Shown in pieces: positions 30,960 to 44,001 of a DNA stretch of 64,000 nucleotides. The DNA comes from Nephrocerus scutellatus (lineage: Eukaryota; Arthropoda; Insecta; Diptera; Pipunculidae). The position numbers and the translations under genes are program-made. The stretch is taken from assembly GCA_947095585.1 (NCBI GenBank), contig OX352761.1:96367333-96431332 (forward strand), read 5' to 3'. Positions within the stretch are counted from its first letter, which is position 1, and the number at the start of each line of letters is the position of its first letter. The notes below the pieces were generated by a model that made no database searches, was not told where the DNA came from, and was given only the letters and a program-made list of their open reading frames with translations.

Positions 30960-32595
30960 CTACGGTCAAGCGAAAGGACTTGCCCTAACTGCAGGGAGAG
31001 TAAGTTCTGGGGCTGAGATGTCGGGCGTAGAGGAGAAATTGACGCACCATAAGAATACTGTCTTAAGTGCTGCTGACTCCATCTTTTGGCAGTAGTCGTA
31101 GAGATCGGAACGACTGGCTCGATGACAAATGTAAGCAAGCAACTGAAGCAATCTCATAGAACTCGGGCTCGCGAAGATAAATATAAAGAGCTCAGAAGAT
31201 ATGAAAAAACAGTTCACCGGCGAAAGAAAGCAGCCTGGGAGAAGAATCTCGTCAGATAGCAAGGATCGCACCAGGCGTGAAAGTTCTACCAAAGAGTACG
31301 CGGTATGATGACGCAATATACACCCCGTTGCACATACTGCAAAGATAAAGAGGGTAAACTGATCACCGGTCTCAAAGGCATCTTAGAGCGATAGGAAGAG
31401 CACTTTCATGAGATACTATATTGCCAGCTTACTGAGGAATTGGAGGTTCCACCAATGACCGAAGACCATACTATGCTGCCGCCACCAAGCATAGACGAAG
31501 TTACCAGAGCGATAAATCGGATCAAAATTAATAAGGCTCCGGGATCAGATGAGATTCCAGCGGTGCTGATTAAAATAGGAGGCCCCACAATACACCAAGC
31601 AATTCATTAAATAATATTGCAAGTATGAGAGGAAGAAGCAATACCAGAATACTGGCGAAGAGGCATCCTGTAACCCATACATAAGAAAGGAGATATCACA
31701 ACAGACAGCAATTATTGTGGTATAGCGATGTTAAGTACCGCGTATAAGATTTTCTCCTCTATCCTTCAAGACAATTCATCATTGTTCCATACCAGTGTGG
31801 CTTCATTCCAGGCAAATCAACAACTGATCAGATTTACAGCTTTAGACAGGTGATGGAAAAATGTCTAAAGTTTTAAAACACACTACACCATCTTTTTGTA
31901 GACTTTAAAGCCGCCTATGATAGCATGCCAGAGTAGATCTTTATAAAGCCATGAGAGAATTTGGCATCACATATAAAGCGACAGGACTATGTAGGTTGAC
32001 CATGACCAACGTTATAAGCCAAGTAAAAATATACGGATCGTTATCAAGCCTATTCAGCATCTATAACGGGCTCCGCCAATTGGATTGACTGGCCTGCGTC
32101 CTCTTCAACCTGGCGTTGGAGAAAGCGATCCAAGACTCTGACGTAACGGCGAGAGGAACAATCATCTATTAGTCCATTCAGATACTGGCTTACGCAGACT
32201 ATATTGACAACATTGGTAGAAACCCAAGATATCTATCTAGATAGAGCGGGCGGCACAAAATCTGGGGAGAGAAAATCGTTGGAGAGAAAAGTCTTATGGA
32301 GAATTGTTGGCCCCGTATATGAGTAAGGACGATTCCAGAGCCTCTAATGCTGAGATCTACAAGCGTTACCGCGATGTCGATATCATAAAGAGAATTAAGC
32401 TCGGTAGGCTGCTCGAAAAGTCCTTTACGGTATGATTTATGGAACAGAGGCCGGACAAGCCTGCGTGGGATGGATGGCGTAGACCAGGACTCCCAGAATT
32501 TAGGGATGCAAAGGGATGACATCGGCTCAAAATCGGGACCGTTGGAGAGACTTTTTGCCGGAGACCAAGAACAAATATGATAATGATATGAGAAC
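30960..32595 (+). pseudogene. RTE linker, reverse transcriptase and tail
   Basis: Pieces in several frames: NCRESKFWG, KYKELRRYEKTVHRRKKAAW, HTMLPPPSIDEVTRAINRIK with INKAPGSDEIPAVLI (RT entry), and PEYWRRG. A decayed catalytic box YADYIDN replaces YADDIDN at about 32.2 kb. After a deletion it passes into the tail (RYRDVDIIKRIKLGRLLEKS). At least eight stops show old inactivation. Confidence 0.75.
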
Positions 32596-34330
32596 GTTCA
32601 GTAAATTTTTAATCATTCTGGTCTGATTTTTCACACTTTTCTCTCTGTTTTATATAAAGTTTCTTAGTCTTATTAATAACTGGAACATTAACACTTTCTC
32701 TTAACAGAGTTCACAATAATACTTACTTACAAAATAGTTACAGGACATTATTTAAACAGACGTGGTATTTACGTTAATCTTAAGCTGTGAAGTTAACTCA
32801 AAAACTTGATCAATTATGCACAACCTTCCGGAATAATATATGTACATATCCTAAATCCTTACCGCATAATACGGCACAGTCCATAGCGTATGGGCTTAAG
32901 TTTCTTTAAGAAAAAATGCGCCATTCTACATTCTTATAACCAAACTTTTTTTCTAAGAAAAAAAATGGTCATATTTAAACATAAATGTAATATAAAAAAT
33001 GAACAGATTTCACTCTCTAATTTAATTTCATTTTTCAACATGTACAAGAACACGTAGATATTAGGCCTCTATTAGGATGTGATGTAAAGAACTTTAAGTA
33101 GGTTGCATTTGGCGTAACATGACTACTTTTCGTTTGTATTTTGCAAGATTAGAGCACATAAAACGAGGTTAGAGTGACTAGGAATATTACATTGTTAGGA
33201 TCTGTGTGCGTACAGAAATTAGTAGAATACAAAAATTACACAAAGAAGAACAAGAAATAAAAGAAAATGAAAGGAAAACCGTAACGGCCAACGAGTGCCC
33301 ATTCCCTAAGGATGAATAGCTTCACTTAACGTGCATCAGTAAGCAATTACGAGCATGACTCACAACAATATAATGAAAATAAAAAAAATATGAGAAAGAC
33401 AAAGCAAAAAAATATTTCATGCAAACCCACAATGAAGTTTAATAAATGAAACAACACACTAAATCTGACCCACTTGACCAACTTGCGGCTCACCCAATTG
33501 ACATTGCAGGCAAATATGCAGCTTAGCTTTGGGGTTGATGGTGTAAGGGTTGGTGGAGTTCTCTCTATCTTACTATATGAGCGCGCCTGTGTATCAACAA
33601 ATGAAAAATGTGCGCTACGCGGCGAGTGCACATTATCACATAAAGCGTTTTGTTGGCTGAAATGAAAAACCACTCTTGACAGTTAGTTTAAACTGACTGA
33701 TCAGCCAGATAAGCTTTTCTTGCTGTAGACGAGTAAACAACTGTGTTTTGTTTTTTGCTATTCCTCTATTAGAGAAAAAATTTTATTCTGTGAAAACGTA
33801 GCGCAAAGAGCAGGAAAAAATTATTTGATCCCCATTTTGCTGCAGGTTTACTGCTAACCTATACCACTATAGAAGTATTTGGGAAGCAACCGGCGGAAAG
33901 CGTTCGACCTACGCCGCACGTAATGAAAACAAAGCTAATAAAATGGCGAGTAAAAACATTTTTTAAATGGCCTTTTATAAAAAGGGACTAGCGTGAACTC
34001 TCGATAGGAGGCATAAAGCATTATAACATATAAACGAATATCGCACAATAAATTCTTGGATAATTAAAAAAGCATACAAATATAAAATGTTTTGAATACA
34101 TTATTGTTATGTATATATTTATATTTTCTAGCGTATTTTTGAGAAAAATGCAAATAATGCATCACGGCGATCTCGAAACACACACTAATATCGTCTGCAA
34201 CCCCTCCTTCACAACAAAACGTGTGACCCTCAACCAACAGTATTTTACTCCAAATTGTAAATTATATGTATACTTAGTGTTGGTAATATTGGTGAAGGAG
34301 TTAGTTAGGCACAAACGAACAGACATATAA
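32596..34330. other. No recognised feature
   Basis: AT-rich. The longest frame (33347-33673 minus) has a hydrophobic, phenylalanine-rich end but no recognisable domain and no start or splice context that I trust. Confidence 0.4.
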
Positions 34331-34536
34331 ACTCTCTATTTTATGTATATGTATAATAATAGATAAAATATGAATGTGATTCTTTTTTTTACCGATATTA
34401 CGGCCGATTCTATAGTTTTCTGGATGACCGATTTGTGGTGTACGGACAGTGGACGTACGGGGTCAGTTGAAGTAGGGTCAGTGGTCGGATGGTCAGTTTG
34501 GTGGGGCAACAGGGAAACGCCGGGTATTTCCGCTAG
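34331..34536 (+). mobile_element. Helitron 3' end fragment, same family as the 7.8-kb Helitron
   Basis: Ends AACGCCGGGTATTTCCGCTAG at 34536, followed by T. This matches the 10044 terminus almost exactly, with the GGAAA/TTTCC stem. Upstream lies a shorter GGTCAGT-rich stretch (34455-34500). No 144-bp unit and no convincing TC start are present, so the 5' boundary is a guess. Confidence 0.65.
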
Positions 34537-34565
34537 TGTGTGATAAAAATTTAAATTTCTCATAC

Positions 34566-34690
34566 AAATTCTCTAATCGGAGATACAGGTGTACAAAGTT
34601 TGAATAAAGTCGGGTTCCAAATTGATCCCAAGATTTTTCCAGCCAGCCGCCCACAAACAAACACATCTGGACGTGAAGTTAATATATAGG
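34566..34690 (+). repeat. REP-A copy g, short form
   Basis: Begins AAATTCTCTAATCGGAGATA and ends AAGTTAATATATAG. It contains CCAGCCAGCCGCCCACAAAC. About 125 bp, with most internal units missing. It lies about 30 bp downstream of the Helitron end. Confidence 0.65.
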
Positions 34691-36180
34691 GTGTTCCCTA
34701 ATTTGTGGACAATAATTTGGGAAATGAATGATATACCCAAGTATATTTTAAGAAAAAAAATCGTTCTACACTAAGGGTCTATCTCCAATGTTGACATCAT
34801 TTATCAGAGATTTAAGAAAAGGTTTACTTTGCTGTACCCTGACCCATGTTAACGGACATTTCTCTGTTAATAATAACCATAGAAATTTCGGTTAGGACCT
34901 TATTTTTAAACAAAATACTAGGCTTTGTAACTGAATTTAAATAAAGTTGATATCTTTTTTTAGTTTTTAGATATCCAACTTCTATGCCTGTTCCAGTTTT
35001 CTTGCCCATTCAAATTTTTGAATTTGAGGTCAATTTTCTCAAAAAAATGCGTAATAGACATAAAGTCTTACTTGTGAAAACCTGCAGCAGGTACAATTTA
35101 AAAAGATTATTAGACAAAGAAACGTATGGAGTGCCGAGAATATTGCGGCTGCAGCCACGAGGATAACTGAGGTCATAGATTTGTCAAACTCAGGAATTTG
35201 GTAGCCCTGTCACTAGTTTGTAGGCAATTTTGTGCCAGGAATTGGGCATGCTTTTCTAGATAGCCTTGGTGCATGAACTGAAACGGATCGAAAACGATCC
35301 AGATTTTTATAAAATAATTATGAATAAATTAAATTTATTTCATGCTCATATGCTTCGTTTATAAGCAAAAGTGTCGCATTTTTGGCGGGTCACCTGATAT
35401 ATATGCACCTGATATATAGAAGATTAGACAAGCATTTTGGAGTTATAATTATTGACAAACTTCTATTTAATTGTGTGCCTTTGTTATTTATGGAAACTAA
35501 CATTAACCAACCTTTATTTTTTACATTGACAATGTATATTATGTACAGGTGGAGGAAGGTTGTAGGCAAGCTGTAGGTTGTAGGTGTAAATAAAATTAGT
35601 CTAAAGTTAACACCTGTCGTGTTTGTGTTTAATTGAATTCCTTCACCAAAAACTCAAAAGTGCAAGGGGGTTGAAATTGGTATCTTGTTAAGACAGTTCT
35701 ATAAATATCCCAGGGATATCAGTTGTGTAGTACCTATCTACTTATCACATTAGGTTTTCCATTAACTTCGTATATTACAAAATGACGGAAATCAAACAGT
35801 ACAAATTAATATTCAGGAAGAAAAACTCAAAAGTGTTAAAAAGTTATGACAGGGGTTATGGTAGGAATTTAATATGTAAATATCGGAGTTAATTTCAATA
35901 ATTATATTGAAAGACTATCACACTTCATAAAGTTAAATAATATATTACTTAGTGACGATAAAGTGTCATTCCTAATTAGTGTCGGTGGAGGTGTTGGTTG
36001 AATAAGTTAATTCCAGAGTGGAGAAAAAAAAGGTTATCGGGGTACAGCTTGTGTGCCACGTAAGAGAACGGTCAAAATTATATAGAGGAATTGGTTAAAA
36101 AGTAAAGGTCTTTCATGGAGAAAAAAGTAAAATCTGAAAATTTTTGAAGCGAAACATCTTTTGTCGAATATGAATGCCTA
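34691..36180. other. No recognised feature
   Basis: AT-rich. The first bases read TAGGGTGTTCCCTAATTTG, which resembles a Tc1/mariner-type terminus, but no partner end was found. Confidence 0.4.
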
Positions 36181-37245
36181 AGGAATTGATAAGGCCCGGC
36201 TTGATTGGACAAGTAACTACACTTCTGGCCGTTCAATACAGGTCGTATTGGACGGATTCAAATCCAATGTTCACCGCATAAACGCCGGTGTTCCACAAGA
36301 CTCTGTTTTGTCTCCGACACTCTTTCTCATTTTCATTAATGATCTCCTATTCACTACTTCTAATCCAAACCATTCTTTCGCTGACGACAGCACTCTTAGC
36401 TTTTCATATGATTTCACGCTCTGTGCACGCCCCTCTACATCGCAAGTGGAACTTAAACAACAACGTATGTTAAACACGTTCAATTCTGATCTTGACAGCA
36501 TAACAAGGTAGGGTATATAATAGAGTTGCATTTAACGCATCTTAAACCCAATGCTATCTTCTGTCGTCCAAGCATAATTAAAACCCCATACCTTTATCCA
36601 CGAATGGATCTTATTGCGTTAAAGAAACTGAACAACTCTCAATTCTCGGTATGTGCGTCAACAACAAGCTTCGTTGGAGCGACCACATATTTCCTATCGC
36701 CAAGAATGCTGCGAGATGTTTAGGTTTCCTTAAACGATGCAAGATGCACTTCACTCCTTCAGATATGGCTACAATTTACAAGGCGTATATTCGCCCTAAA
36801 CTTGAATACAACTGTATTGTCTGGGCAGGTGCCCCCAAGAATGAATTCAGAACCGCACGTTAAAAAACTTATTGGTGACGTAAATATCGCGAAAACAATC
36901 GAATCGCTTGAACATCGTAGGAATGTTTCCTGTTTGTCACTGTTTTATCGCTTTTTTCATCCAGATGCATTACGCCCATTCTCGAACCCAACCGTAATAC
37001 CCGCGCCTCAACTCGTGGGCTCGAGGGTCCACCATGAAGCCTATCTTCGGACATACTAACCAATTCAGAGATTCCTTCTTTAGCCGCACAATAGTTATGT
37101 GGAATGAATTGACTGATTGTGTGTTTCCGCATTTGTATGATCTGCAGTCGTTTAAGACACACGTGCATAGACATCTCATCTTTTCATCTGCCTAATTTCC
37201 GATCGCCTACGCTGTGCTAAGCATTATAAGGGTTATTGAAGTGGT
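36181..37245 (+). mobile_element. J2 non-LTR retrotransposon, 5'-truncated copy
   Basis: RT palm to C-terminus, then a short 3' UTR with GCATTATAAGGGTTATTG. 36248-36511 reads VVLDGFKSNVHRINAGVPQD, SVLSPTLFLIFINDLL and SFADDSTLSFSYD (FADD box at about 36378-36392). Shifted frames continue with LGFLKRCKMHFTPSDMA, IYKAYIRPKLEYNCIVWAGA, then DVNIAKTIESLEHRRNVSCL and SLFYRFFHPDA. A frame change near 37020 and an R/K-type terminus end it. This C-terminus is shared by CR1/jockey-superfamily elements; the exact clade is unresolved. Confidence 0.8.
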
Positions 37246-37284
37246 AGTTCGATAACCGTGTCCAAGAATGAACCAGTCAATTGG

Positions 37285-37506
37285 CCACCTCTTTTATGTA
37301 CTTTGACGTCTCTGGATTTTTTTTTGGGGTGGGGGACTATGTCAAGTCGACGGTTTATGCCAATAATACATGAACATTAGACGACCTCAGATCCAATACA
37401 GGAAAAAGTCATGAAAAATTTACTTCAGCGCATTCACTCGTACAGTCGTTTCCGTAGAGAGCATCTGAATCATATCGAGTTTCATAACAAACGGCATCGG
37501 TGGTAG
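37285..37506 (+). pseudogene. Mariner transposase C-terminal fragment
   Basis: Frames read LTSLDFFLGWG (third catalytic Asp block, LDFFLWG in intact copies), IQEKVMKNLLQRIHSYSRF, then RREHLNHIEFHNKRHRW. It matches the C-terminal region of the rosa-like transposases at 7.1 and 29.2 kb. No inverted terminus was found. Confidence 0.6.
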
Positions 37507-40500
37507 CGAAACACGAAAAAATTGTTTTGATATCTCCAACGCGCAAAAACCCATTATAAAGAAGAAATTAACGCGTTCTGCAATTAATCAGAGCTCTCCT
37601 CCTTAAAATTTTCAAAAAACGTTTTACAAATTAGGCAAATGAATTATATTAGTTATAGGAAAACTATTGGAATACTGTGTTCAAGCTGTAGCGTGACAAA
37701 GTCAGTCACCAGTTATTGAAATGAAGCCAACCAGTTGTAACTATCAACTTGTTTTCCCCGCATGCAAGACACAAGAAAAACGAGTAAAACGTCCCATTTT
37801 AGAATTTCTTATGCACTGGGCTCAGGGCGCACCTCTTCACATACCTTATCGCATAACCTGAAACCTCGATTGTATGTTCTAGGTTGCTATGGTTGTCAAC
37901 GACCGACATTATTTCACTGTTACAAAAACGAGTAAAACTGCAACTTAACTTTAAAAAAAAAACGGTTAAGTTTTGTTATCGATGTCCCTTCTTAAGTTCC
38001 TGTATGAGAAGCATATAGCTAACCGACATATCTAACTGGGAAATTTTTAATTTCAAAGTCGATCACGATACATACAACATACGCCACTTTCCCTGCACTG
38101 CACTGCACAGAGTGGGTGTAACAGTAAGTGCCCTAAAAAGCTTTTTTGTAATTTTGGCAGGCTCATCAGTGCTTTGGCCTATCTCAACAGACTTTTGCTC
38201 TTTCGAGGTTCTTGCAGTACAGGATTCTTTATCTGTGTCAAACTGTTGTTCTCTGTTTACATAATGACACAGACAAATGACTTTCAACTTTACAGTCTCC
38301 ATCTCTCAGATTGACATCAACAATTATTTGGGGAAAATTCGGAAGTCCTGCGCGTTGCTGGTGAGCAGGATTGTGTAGAAGCTTTATACATTTTATCTCT
38401 TTTATGCTCCGTGAAGCGTTATCTTTTGGACCAACAGAGTCGAATGAGAGTTCAGTTCTGATGTTGATAGACGATAGTGAGAAGAAGCGACAGCCGCAGA
38501 CTAGATTACCTCAGAAGCAGACTAATCTGTCTCTCTGTGGCGCTACAAAGCTACAATTGTACTCTAGCACTATCGTGATTATTTCTGTACGAAGACAGAC
38601 AAATATGAACACATAGAATTCCATAACCACCCCGACGTACACTCTTCTAACCCATTTGTCAGAACGACCTCTTTAAGAAACAAACTGATGGAATATTTCA
38701 TCCAGAAATTTTTTATTCATTTAACAAAAGAAAATTAAGCTTGCCACATCTTTTCATTTTTGTATCGTTGCCAATATCTTAAGAATTAAAATTGCGACGA
38801 CTTCGCATAGGGATTTAAATGGTATCCTAAAGGACACCAACTTTCAACAGCAAATTAAAAAAGGGTTATGGTACGAGAAAGAACCGATAAATAATCGACA
38901 GGTCTTTGAAGTTTTATCAAATAAATTTCTTTATTTTTTTTTTCTGCATTTGCTCTATAATTGCCAAAATAATTTAAAGTTAGCAAAAGCTCAAAATGCA
39001 ACACAAGACCCACCCCTCACTCACTTCATACCTTATAAAGATTATATAGATAGTATGCTTCAACAGACAGTTGTGCTACAATTGAGTAGCTTTTTCTGTA
39101 ATGCAGTTCTCCATGAGCTTCGGTTGTTGGATTCTGATGTCGATATGACTCGCTCATCTTCGCTCCTGTCTGCATCCTTTTGTGTGTGAAATTCACATTG
39201 TGTGATAACTGCGATTTCCCCTGATAATGTCTCCAACTGCGGTCTCATGCTGCTTGATATTCAGTTTTGGTTTTTGTTTCTTTTTGGAATTTACGGTAGG
39301 CGAACGAGTTCTCACTTTGCCGAAGCAGATTCCTTCAGTTGCCAAAACCATCTGATCCGGACAGATGCTGTGACGGTCGTGCTCTTCTCGATGATGGCTT
39401 TTACGTCATTTGCACATAGATGTACGAGCATACGTAATCTGAATCCTCCTCAAGTTGATGGACTTACTTCAACGAGGGATTGGGTTAAGCTTATCGTGTA
39501 AACTTTTCGAATGTGTCAGAGGTCACAGATATCCCAAAGGAGTTAAGGGGTTCGTTGTTGTCCACACTTATAGTAAGAATATCTATACGGTAGTTTGCAT
39601 TCAGTATTGTAAGCTGTCAACAAAATGTGTTAACCCGTCGCGTCATCATGCTGTAATTGTCATTGTTGTTACGAATGTGGAAATGAAAAAACAATTGGCT
39701 CCGATCCATTACGAAACTTGAATTTTCGGTCGTTCACCCAATCGTTTCATCTCAAGTGAAATCAAGTGTAAATGCCGCTGCTACAGTAAGCGACATAACG
39801 CACATACGGGTCTTGTACACGCTGTGTCCTCACTAAAGGATGTTCGTATCCCTGAAGGCGGCATCATCAATCCATCATATTAGTTTATCAGGGTCGGAAA
39901 TTGGTGCGGAGCGTTTACCGAAGCGAAGCCAACCAAGTGCCAAATTTATGCACACGGCACAACATATCAACTAACTTACATTCTTTGATGCCGACATCAG
40001 TACGAATGTGCGAAAGATGAGTTATGTTGGCAAATTTTTGATGGTTTAATTTTGTGGAAAATAAGTTGTTTGCGCCGCAAGCTATTTACGTGAAGTGAAC
40101 TGGTGGGCGTTTAGTTATTTATTTATGAAATATTATCATGATGATGTCGGCGGTGGTGGAAATAGGGGAGATGAAGATTATGATGATGTTGATGCTAAAC
40201 TGATCTAAGCTTTTTGTATTACTTCGTTTATTTGCCGCGTAATCGGTGATAGCAGCTACAAAAGTTGCGAGATAGACGTACATAGATTAAAAATTAAATC
40301 AATTACGTTGCAGAGCCATAGTCTCGGAACGAACGCACAGTCCCGGCTCAACTAAAAACGCGTACCTACTTGCGGCAATAAATCTAAAAGGAATTTGTGT
40401 TAATCGCTCTATATGTTTGCCAAGAATAGGAGAATGATTTATATGTTGTTTCTTATCCTGTCGCTGTGTGTATAGTATATTTTTTGTGTAACTGCTGTGA

Positions 40501-40835
40501 ATTGTGCAATGAATAAATCTCGTTTATAAATACTAACAGCAAAAAATACTCGTACACCCAAAAAGGAAAGACAATGAATTCAAAGTAAGCCGTTGCTTTG
40601 CTCCCTTTTGGCGTGTAGTCCGTGGTGTTTTATGTGCAATATCACGCACTCGAAATTACCATTTTGCGCGCTCACTTTCTGATGTTCGCTTAAATCGCGC
40701 AGCTGCCATTTTACATTTATCTTAAGGTTCTGTATATGCGACTTCGTTGGAGATATACGAGTGTCGGGTGCTGCTGCACCACCATCGGATTTAGCTTGAT
40801 TGGCAAGGATTACAAGAAAATTGAAAGGATTTACC
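37507..40835. other. No recognised feature, possibly unique sequence
   Basis: Frames of 60-100 residues on both strands (for example 38063-38302 minus, 39202-39501 plus) show no recognisable domain. No tRNA boxes or repeats shared with the window were seen. This is among the longest transposon-free stretches here. Confidence 0.4.
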
Positions 40836-40878
40836 ATGAATTCCATTCAATTTTTCATCGCTATATTCATAGCAATTG
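40836..40878 (+). CDS. Candidate first coding exon with signal peptide (weak)
   Basis: ATG in TTACCATGA context opens MNSIQFFIAIFIAI, a short hydrophobic signal-peptide-like start. It is immediately followed by G|GTAGGTAC, a good 5' splice-site shape at 40879. A following exon was not identified with confidence. The segment is short enough to be chance. Confidence 0.15.
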
Positions 40879-40879
40879 G

Positions 40880-41365
40880 TAGGTACCTATACCACAATAT
40901 TTTATGTTTTTTGTTGTTTGTATGTTTCGCTTTACAAAATCGTATTCAAATGTTGAATTTGTTTTCTATTTTTTATTGACTTTTGTGAGTTGCCTTAAAT
41001 ACAATTTCTAACTACTTTTTGTTTTACATAATTCAATTTTTTAATCTTTTACTTTAATTCTACTAATTAGCCAATAAAATAGTGTATGTATTAAGACAAT
41101 TGTAGAAAAATTTATAAAATTCAAGTGATAAAATGCTCGGATCGGATAAGGTTTTACGGTTTTTTTAACATCGCCTGTATATTTGGGTGTGGCACTTGAT
41201 ATACTTTTTACAATAACTGATGATTCTATCATCTCCTTACACCATTCTATTTATTTCCGGCATAATCACATGCTATAATTTTGAATAGCCGTTAAAAAAT
41301 TGCTAATCAAACTGTAAACTAAATAAGAATATGCATGATTCTAGGATAACATTAAAAAGTTAATT
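40880..41365. other. AT-rich, nothing recognised
   Basis: No feature beyond a pyrimidine-rich tract ending in AG at about 41070. Confidence 0.4.
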
Positions 41366-42580
41366 TGGTGAAAGCAAAGGTATTGCACTCGATATTTCCA
41401 AAGCATTTGACAGAGTTTGGCATCAAGCCCTTTTGTCACAAATGCGTGCTTATGGTGTCGATGATAAACTGCTTCATTGGATAAGAAGCTATCTTCTGGA
41501 CCGCTCAATTAAAGTTGTTTTGGACGGTTTCAAATCTGAAATGAACCACACAAATGCCGGCATTCCACAGGGCTCTGTTCTGTCCCCGACACTCTTTCTC
41601 ATTTCTCATTTTTATTAATGATCTCTTATCTGTGACTTCTAAACCAATTCACTCTTTCGCTGACGACAGCACTATCAGCTTCTCATATAAGTTTGAGGAA
41701 CGTCCCTCCACCTCTCATGTGGAAGTCCAATAAATTCGTATGTTAAGCACGTTAAATTCTGACCTAGACAGCATAATAAAATGGGGAGAAAACAATCGAA
41801 TAGAATTTAACGCTTCCAAAACCCAATGCTGTCTCCTGTCGTCTAAGCGAATCCCAAATCCTATTCCATGAATGGCACTTGCATCGAGGAAACTTAAAAT
41901 CTCGCAATTCTCGGTATGTGCGTTAACGACAAGCTTCGTTGGAATATATTTACATATTTACCGTCGCCAAAAATGCTGCGAAATGTTTAGGTTTTCTAAC
42001 CTGGTGCAAGATATATTTCACTCCCTCTGATCTGGCTTCTATCTACAAGGCTTCTATTCGCCCTAAACTTGAGTACAATTGTCATATTTGGTCTGGTGCG
42101 CCTTAAACCACCTTGCATCAGCCAGTTAGAACACAAAACCGTGCGATAAAACTTATCGGTAACGAAAACATTGCGAAATAATAGATTTGCTTATACACCG
42201 CAGGAACGTCTCCTGCTTGTCACTCTTTTATCGCTTCTTCCACCAGGGGTTCTCAAGTTCTCAAATAGCCAGTTGCATGCCACCTCTCCTTGAATTCAAC
42301 CGCAATACTCGTGGCGCTCTAAATGCACATCGATGTACCCTTAAGCCCATCTTCCGACGTACAGTTAAGTTCAGGGATGCGTTCTTCAGCCGTACAACAC
42401 GTATGTGGAATGCTCTGCCAAGCTCTGCCTTTCCACCTCACTATGATCCACAAGCATTCAAGACACAAGCTCATAGACATCTCCTCTCTTCTTCTCCTTT
42501 TCCTTAACGCCCACGCTGTGCCAAGCATATAGCCGAACATAATAAGGGTGCGAACCTCTTTTTGCGTGCGCAAATTATAA
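41366..42580 (+). mobile_element. J2 non-LTR retrotransposon, best-preserved 3' half
   Basis: 41370-41618 reads IALDISKAFDRVWHQALLSQ (first catalytic Asp), YGVDDKLLHWIRSYLLDRSI and KVVLDGFKSEM, then AGIPQGSVLSPTLFLI. The FADDSTIS box follows in another frame at about 41655. Next come KTQCCLLSS, LEYNCHIWSGAP and RNVSCLSLFYRFFHQGFSSS. The C-terminus is at 42187-42507 (NTRGALNAHRCTLKPIFRRT, FFSRTTRMWNALPS, HRHL). The 3' UTR and poly(A) end near 42577-42584. Several stops and shifts make it inactive. Confidence 0.85.
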
Positions 42581-42917
42581 AAAAAAGCTTACAGCAAAAA
42601 AAGTTAGAAAAAGTTAAGATAAAAAAGAAAAAAATATTTTTGGTTTTAAAACTTTGTAAATGTAACTTATTATCCAGTAACTTTGGGCGTCGTGCCATAT
42701 CTTTGAGAACTACGTCGTGCTTTCAGCAAATAAAATTTCACATTAACCATTTCTCGGTTTGATAATGCTGGTTTTAGACCTTCGGTGTAGTCTTCGGTGT
42801 TCTGTGTACCTTGTTTCTCGTACACGTTACACCGATAGTGTAAAGACCAAAAGGGAGCAAGGAATGAAGAACGAATAAACGCCGAACACATCTGGCCTGA
42901 AATTACATTGTTCGGCG

Positions 42918-43030
42918 ATAGTGATGAGCAAACGCAAGACCAAGACCATTTCAGCTCGGCCTTGGTCTTGGTCTTGCATTGGTGCCATTAGTCTTTGTCT
43001 TGGTCTTGCAGTCTTGCTGATAAAATTCTT
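42918..43030 (+). repeat. CAAGAC/GGTCTT inverted repeats, possible hAT-type terminus
   Basis: TAGTGATGAGCAAACGCAAG at 42918 resembles hAT termini (CAGTGNTGGGCAA). It is followed by CAAGACCAAGACC and, after a short gap, by GGTCTTGGTCTTG repeats that can pair with it. A second GGTCTT tract lies at 45.33-45.36 kb. No transposase or matching opposite terminus was found. Confidence 0.3.
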
Positions 43031-44001
43031 CCAGACCAAAGTATTTTTTGAATAATATCTATATGACTATATTAATGAATGTATGTATTTTTATTCTAGC
43101 ATAACTGTGGAACTAAACTTGTTAGTTGGTACACATATTACTTAAAACACACCACTATCATCTCTAATAGTGCTGGTAGGGAGGGGAATTTTGTGTAAAC
43201 GTAATCTAAAACAACCGATGTTAGTGTAGATCCCATAGTTTTTGTGATCGCTGATATGAATTGTGACAATTAGACATCCATATATTCTCTCGGGGATTAC
43301 ACGTGAAAATAATATATTTCACACGCGAAACTTGCACCACACCCTAAACGCCACATACACACGCCCTAAGAAACTGAGATCAGCACAAAATTTCACCTCT
43401 CTTTTTTACGATTTTCTAAATCTACTGAACTATTGATATCACTATCAAAACTCATTGTGTTTTTTTATAAATATACTGCAACCATAGAAGCAAAAACCTA
43501 CATGTACGGAAAATCGATAAGTTCTAAAGAAATAACAAATCTTTATAGTTAACAACTGTGCATGTCGCCAGCCAAAATGTCACTTTAAGCATTGATCATT
43601 TCTTTAGTATTTGAATTTTGAGAATTAGACTTAGAAAAGATGCTGTGGTTTTGATGTTAACCCTACACCGATACACGCTCAAAATTACCTAATAATTTGT
43701 CATTGTTATTATACAGCGCCTCCCCCCACCACCACAATATAATTCCTCAGAATATAGCTAAAAGTAGAGTAGATTTTGTAATGGCTTGAAGATATAAATG
43801 GGTTCATCTATTTAGTAGAAAATTTAAACAAATTTTTTTTTTTTTTTTAATACGAACAAGAAATTTAAATTTTTTTAAAGTTTAAAAAAAAGATTTGGAA
43901 CAAAAAATATAACATTCAAAGATCTAAGCTCGGTTCCATAGGTATTTTTCTATGTGGCAGTGAAAGTTGAGGTGCCTACCGAATATGTCATTTATTTAAT
44001 A
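43031..44001. other. No recognised feature
   Basis: AT-rich with a T run near 43832. No coding signal. Confidence 0.4.

Larger units (their letters stand above)
29951..32595 (+). mobile_element. RTE-type non-LTR retrotransposon, longest copy, degenerate
   Basis: 5' UTR with GTGGTGGCCGCCGGTAATTT (also seen at 48.51 kb), then endonuclease, linker, RT and C-terminal tail, all in the plus orientation and broken by many stops and shifts. The 3' end carries ATGATAATGAT. It gives the reference order for the partial copies at 1.5, 48.5 and 61.9 kb. Confidence 0.8.

Noticed and set aside
33347..33673. 108-codon minus-strand frame with a hydrophobic end
   Set aside because: AT-driven Phe/Leu/Ile content, no signal or splice context, no recognised domain.
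34689..34710. TAGGGTGTTCCCTAATTTG as a Tc1/mariner terminus
   Set aside because: No matching inverted end or transposase sequence was found within several kilobases.
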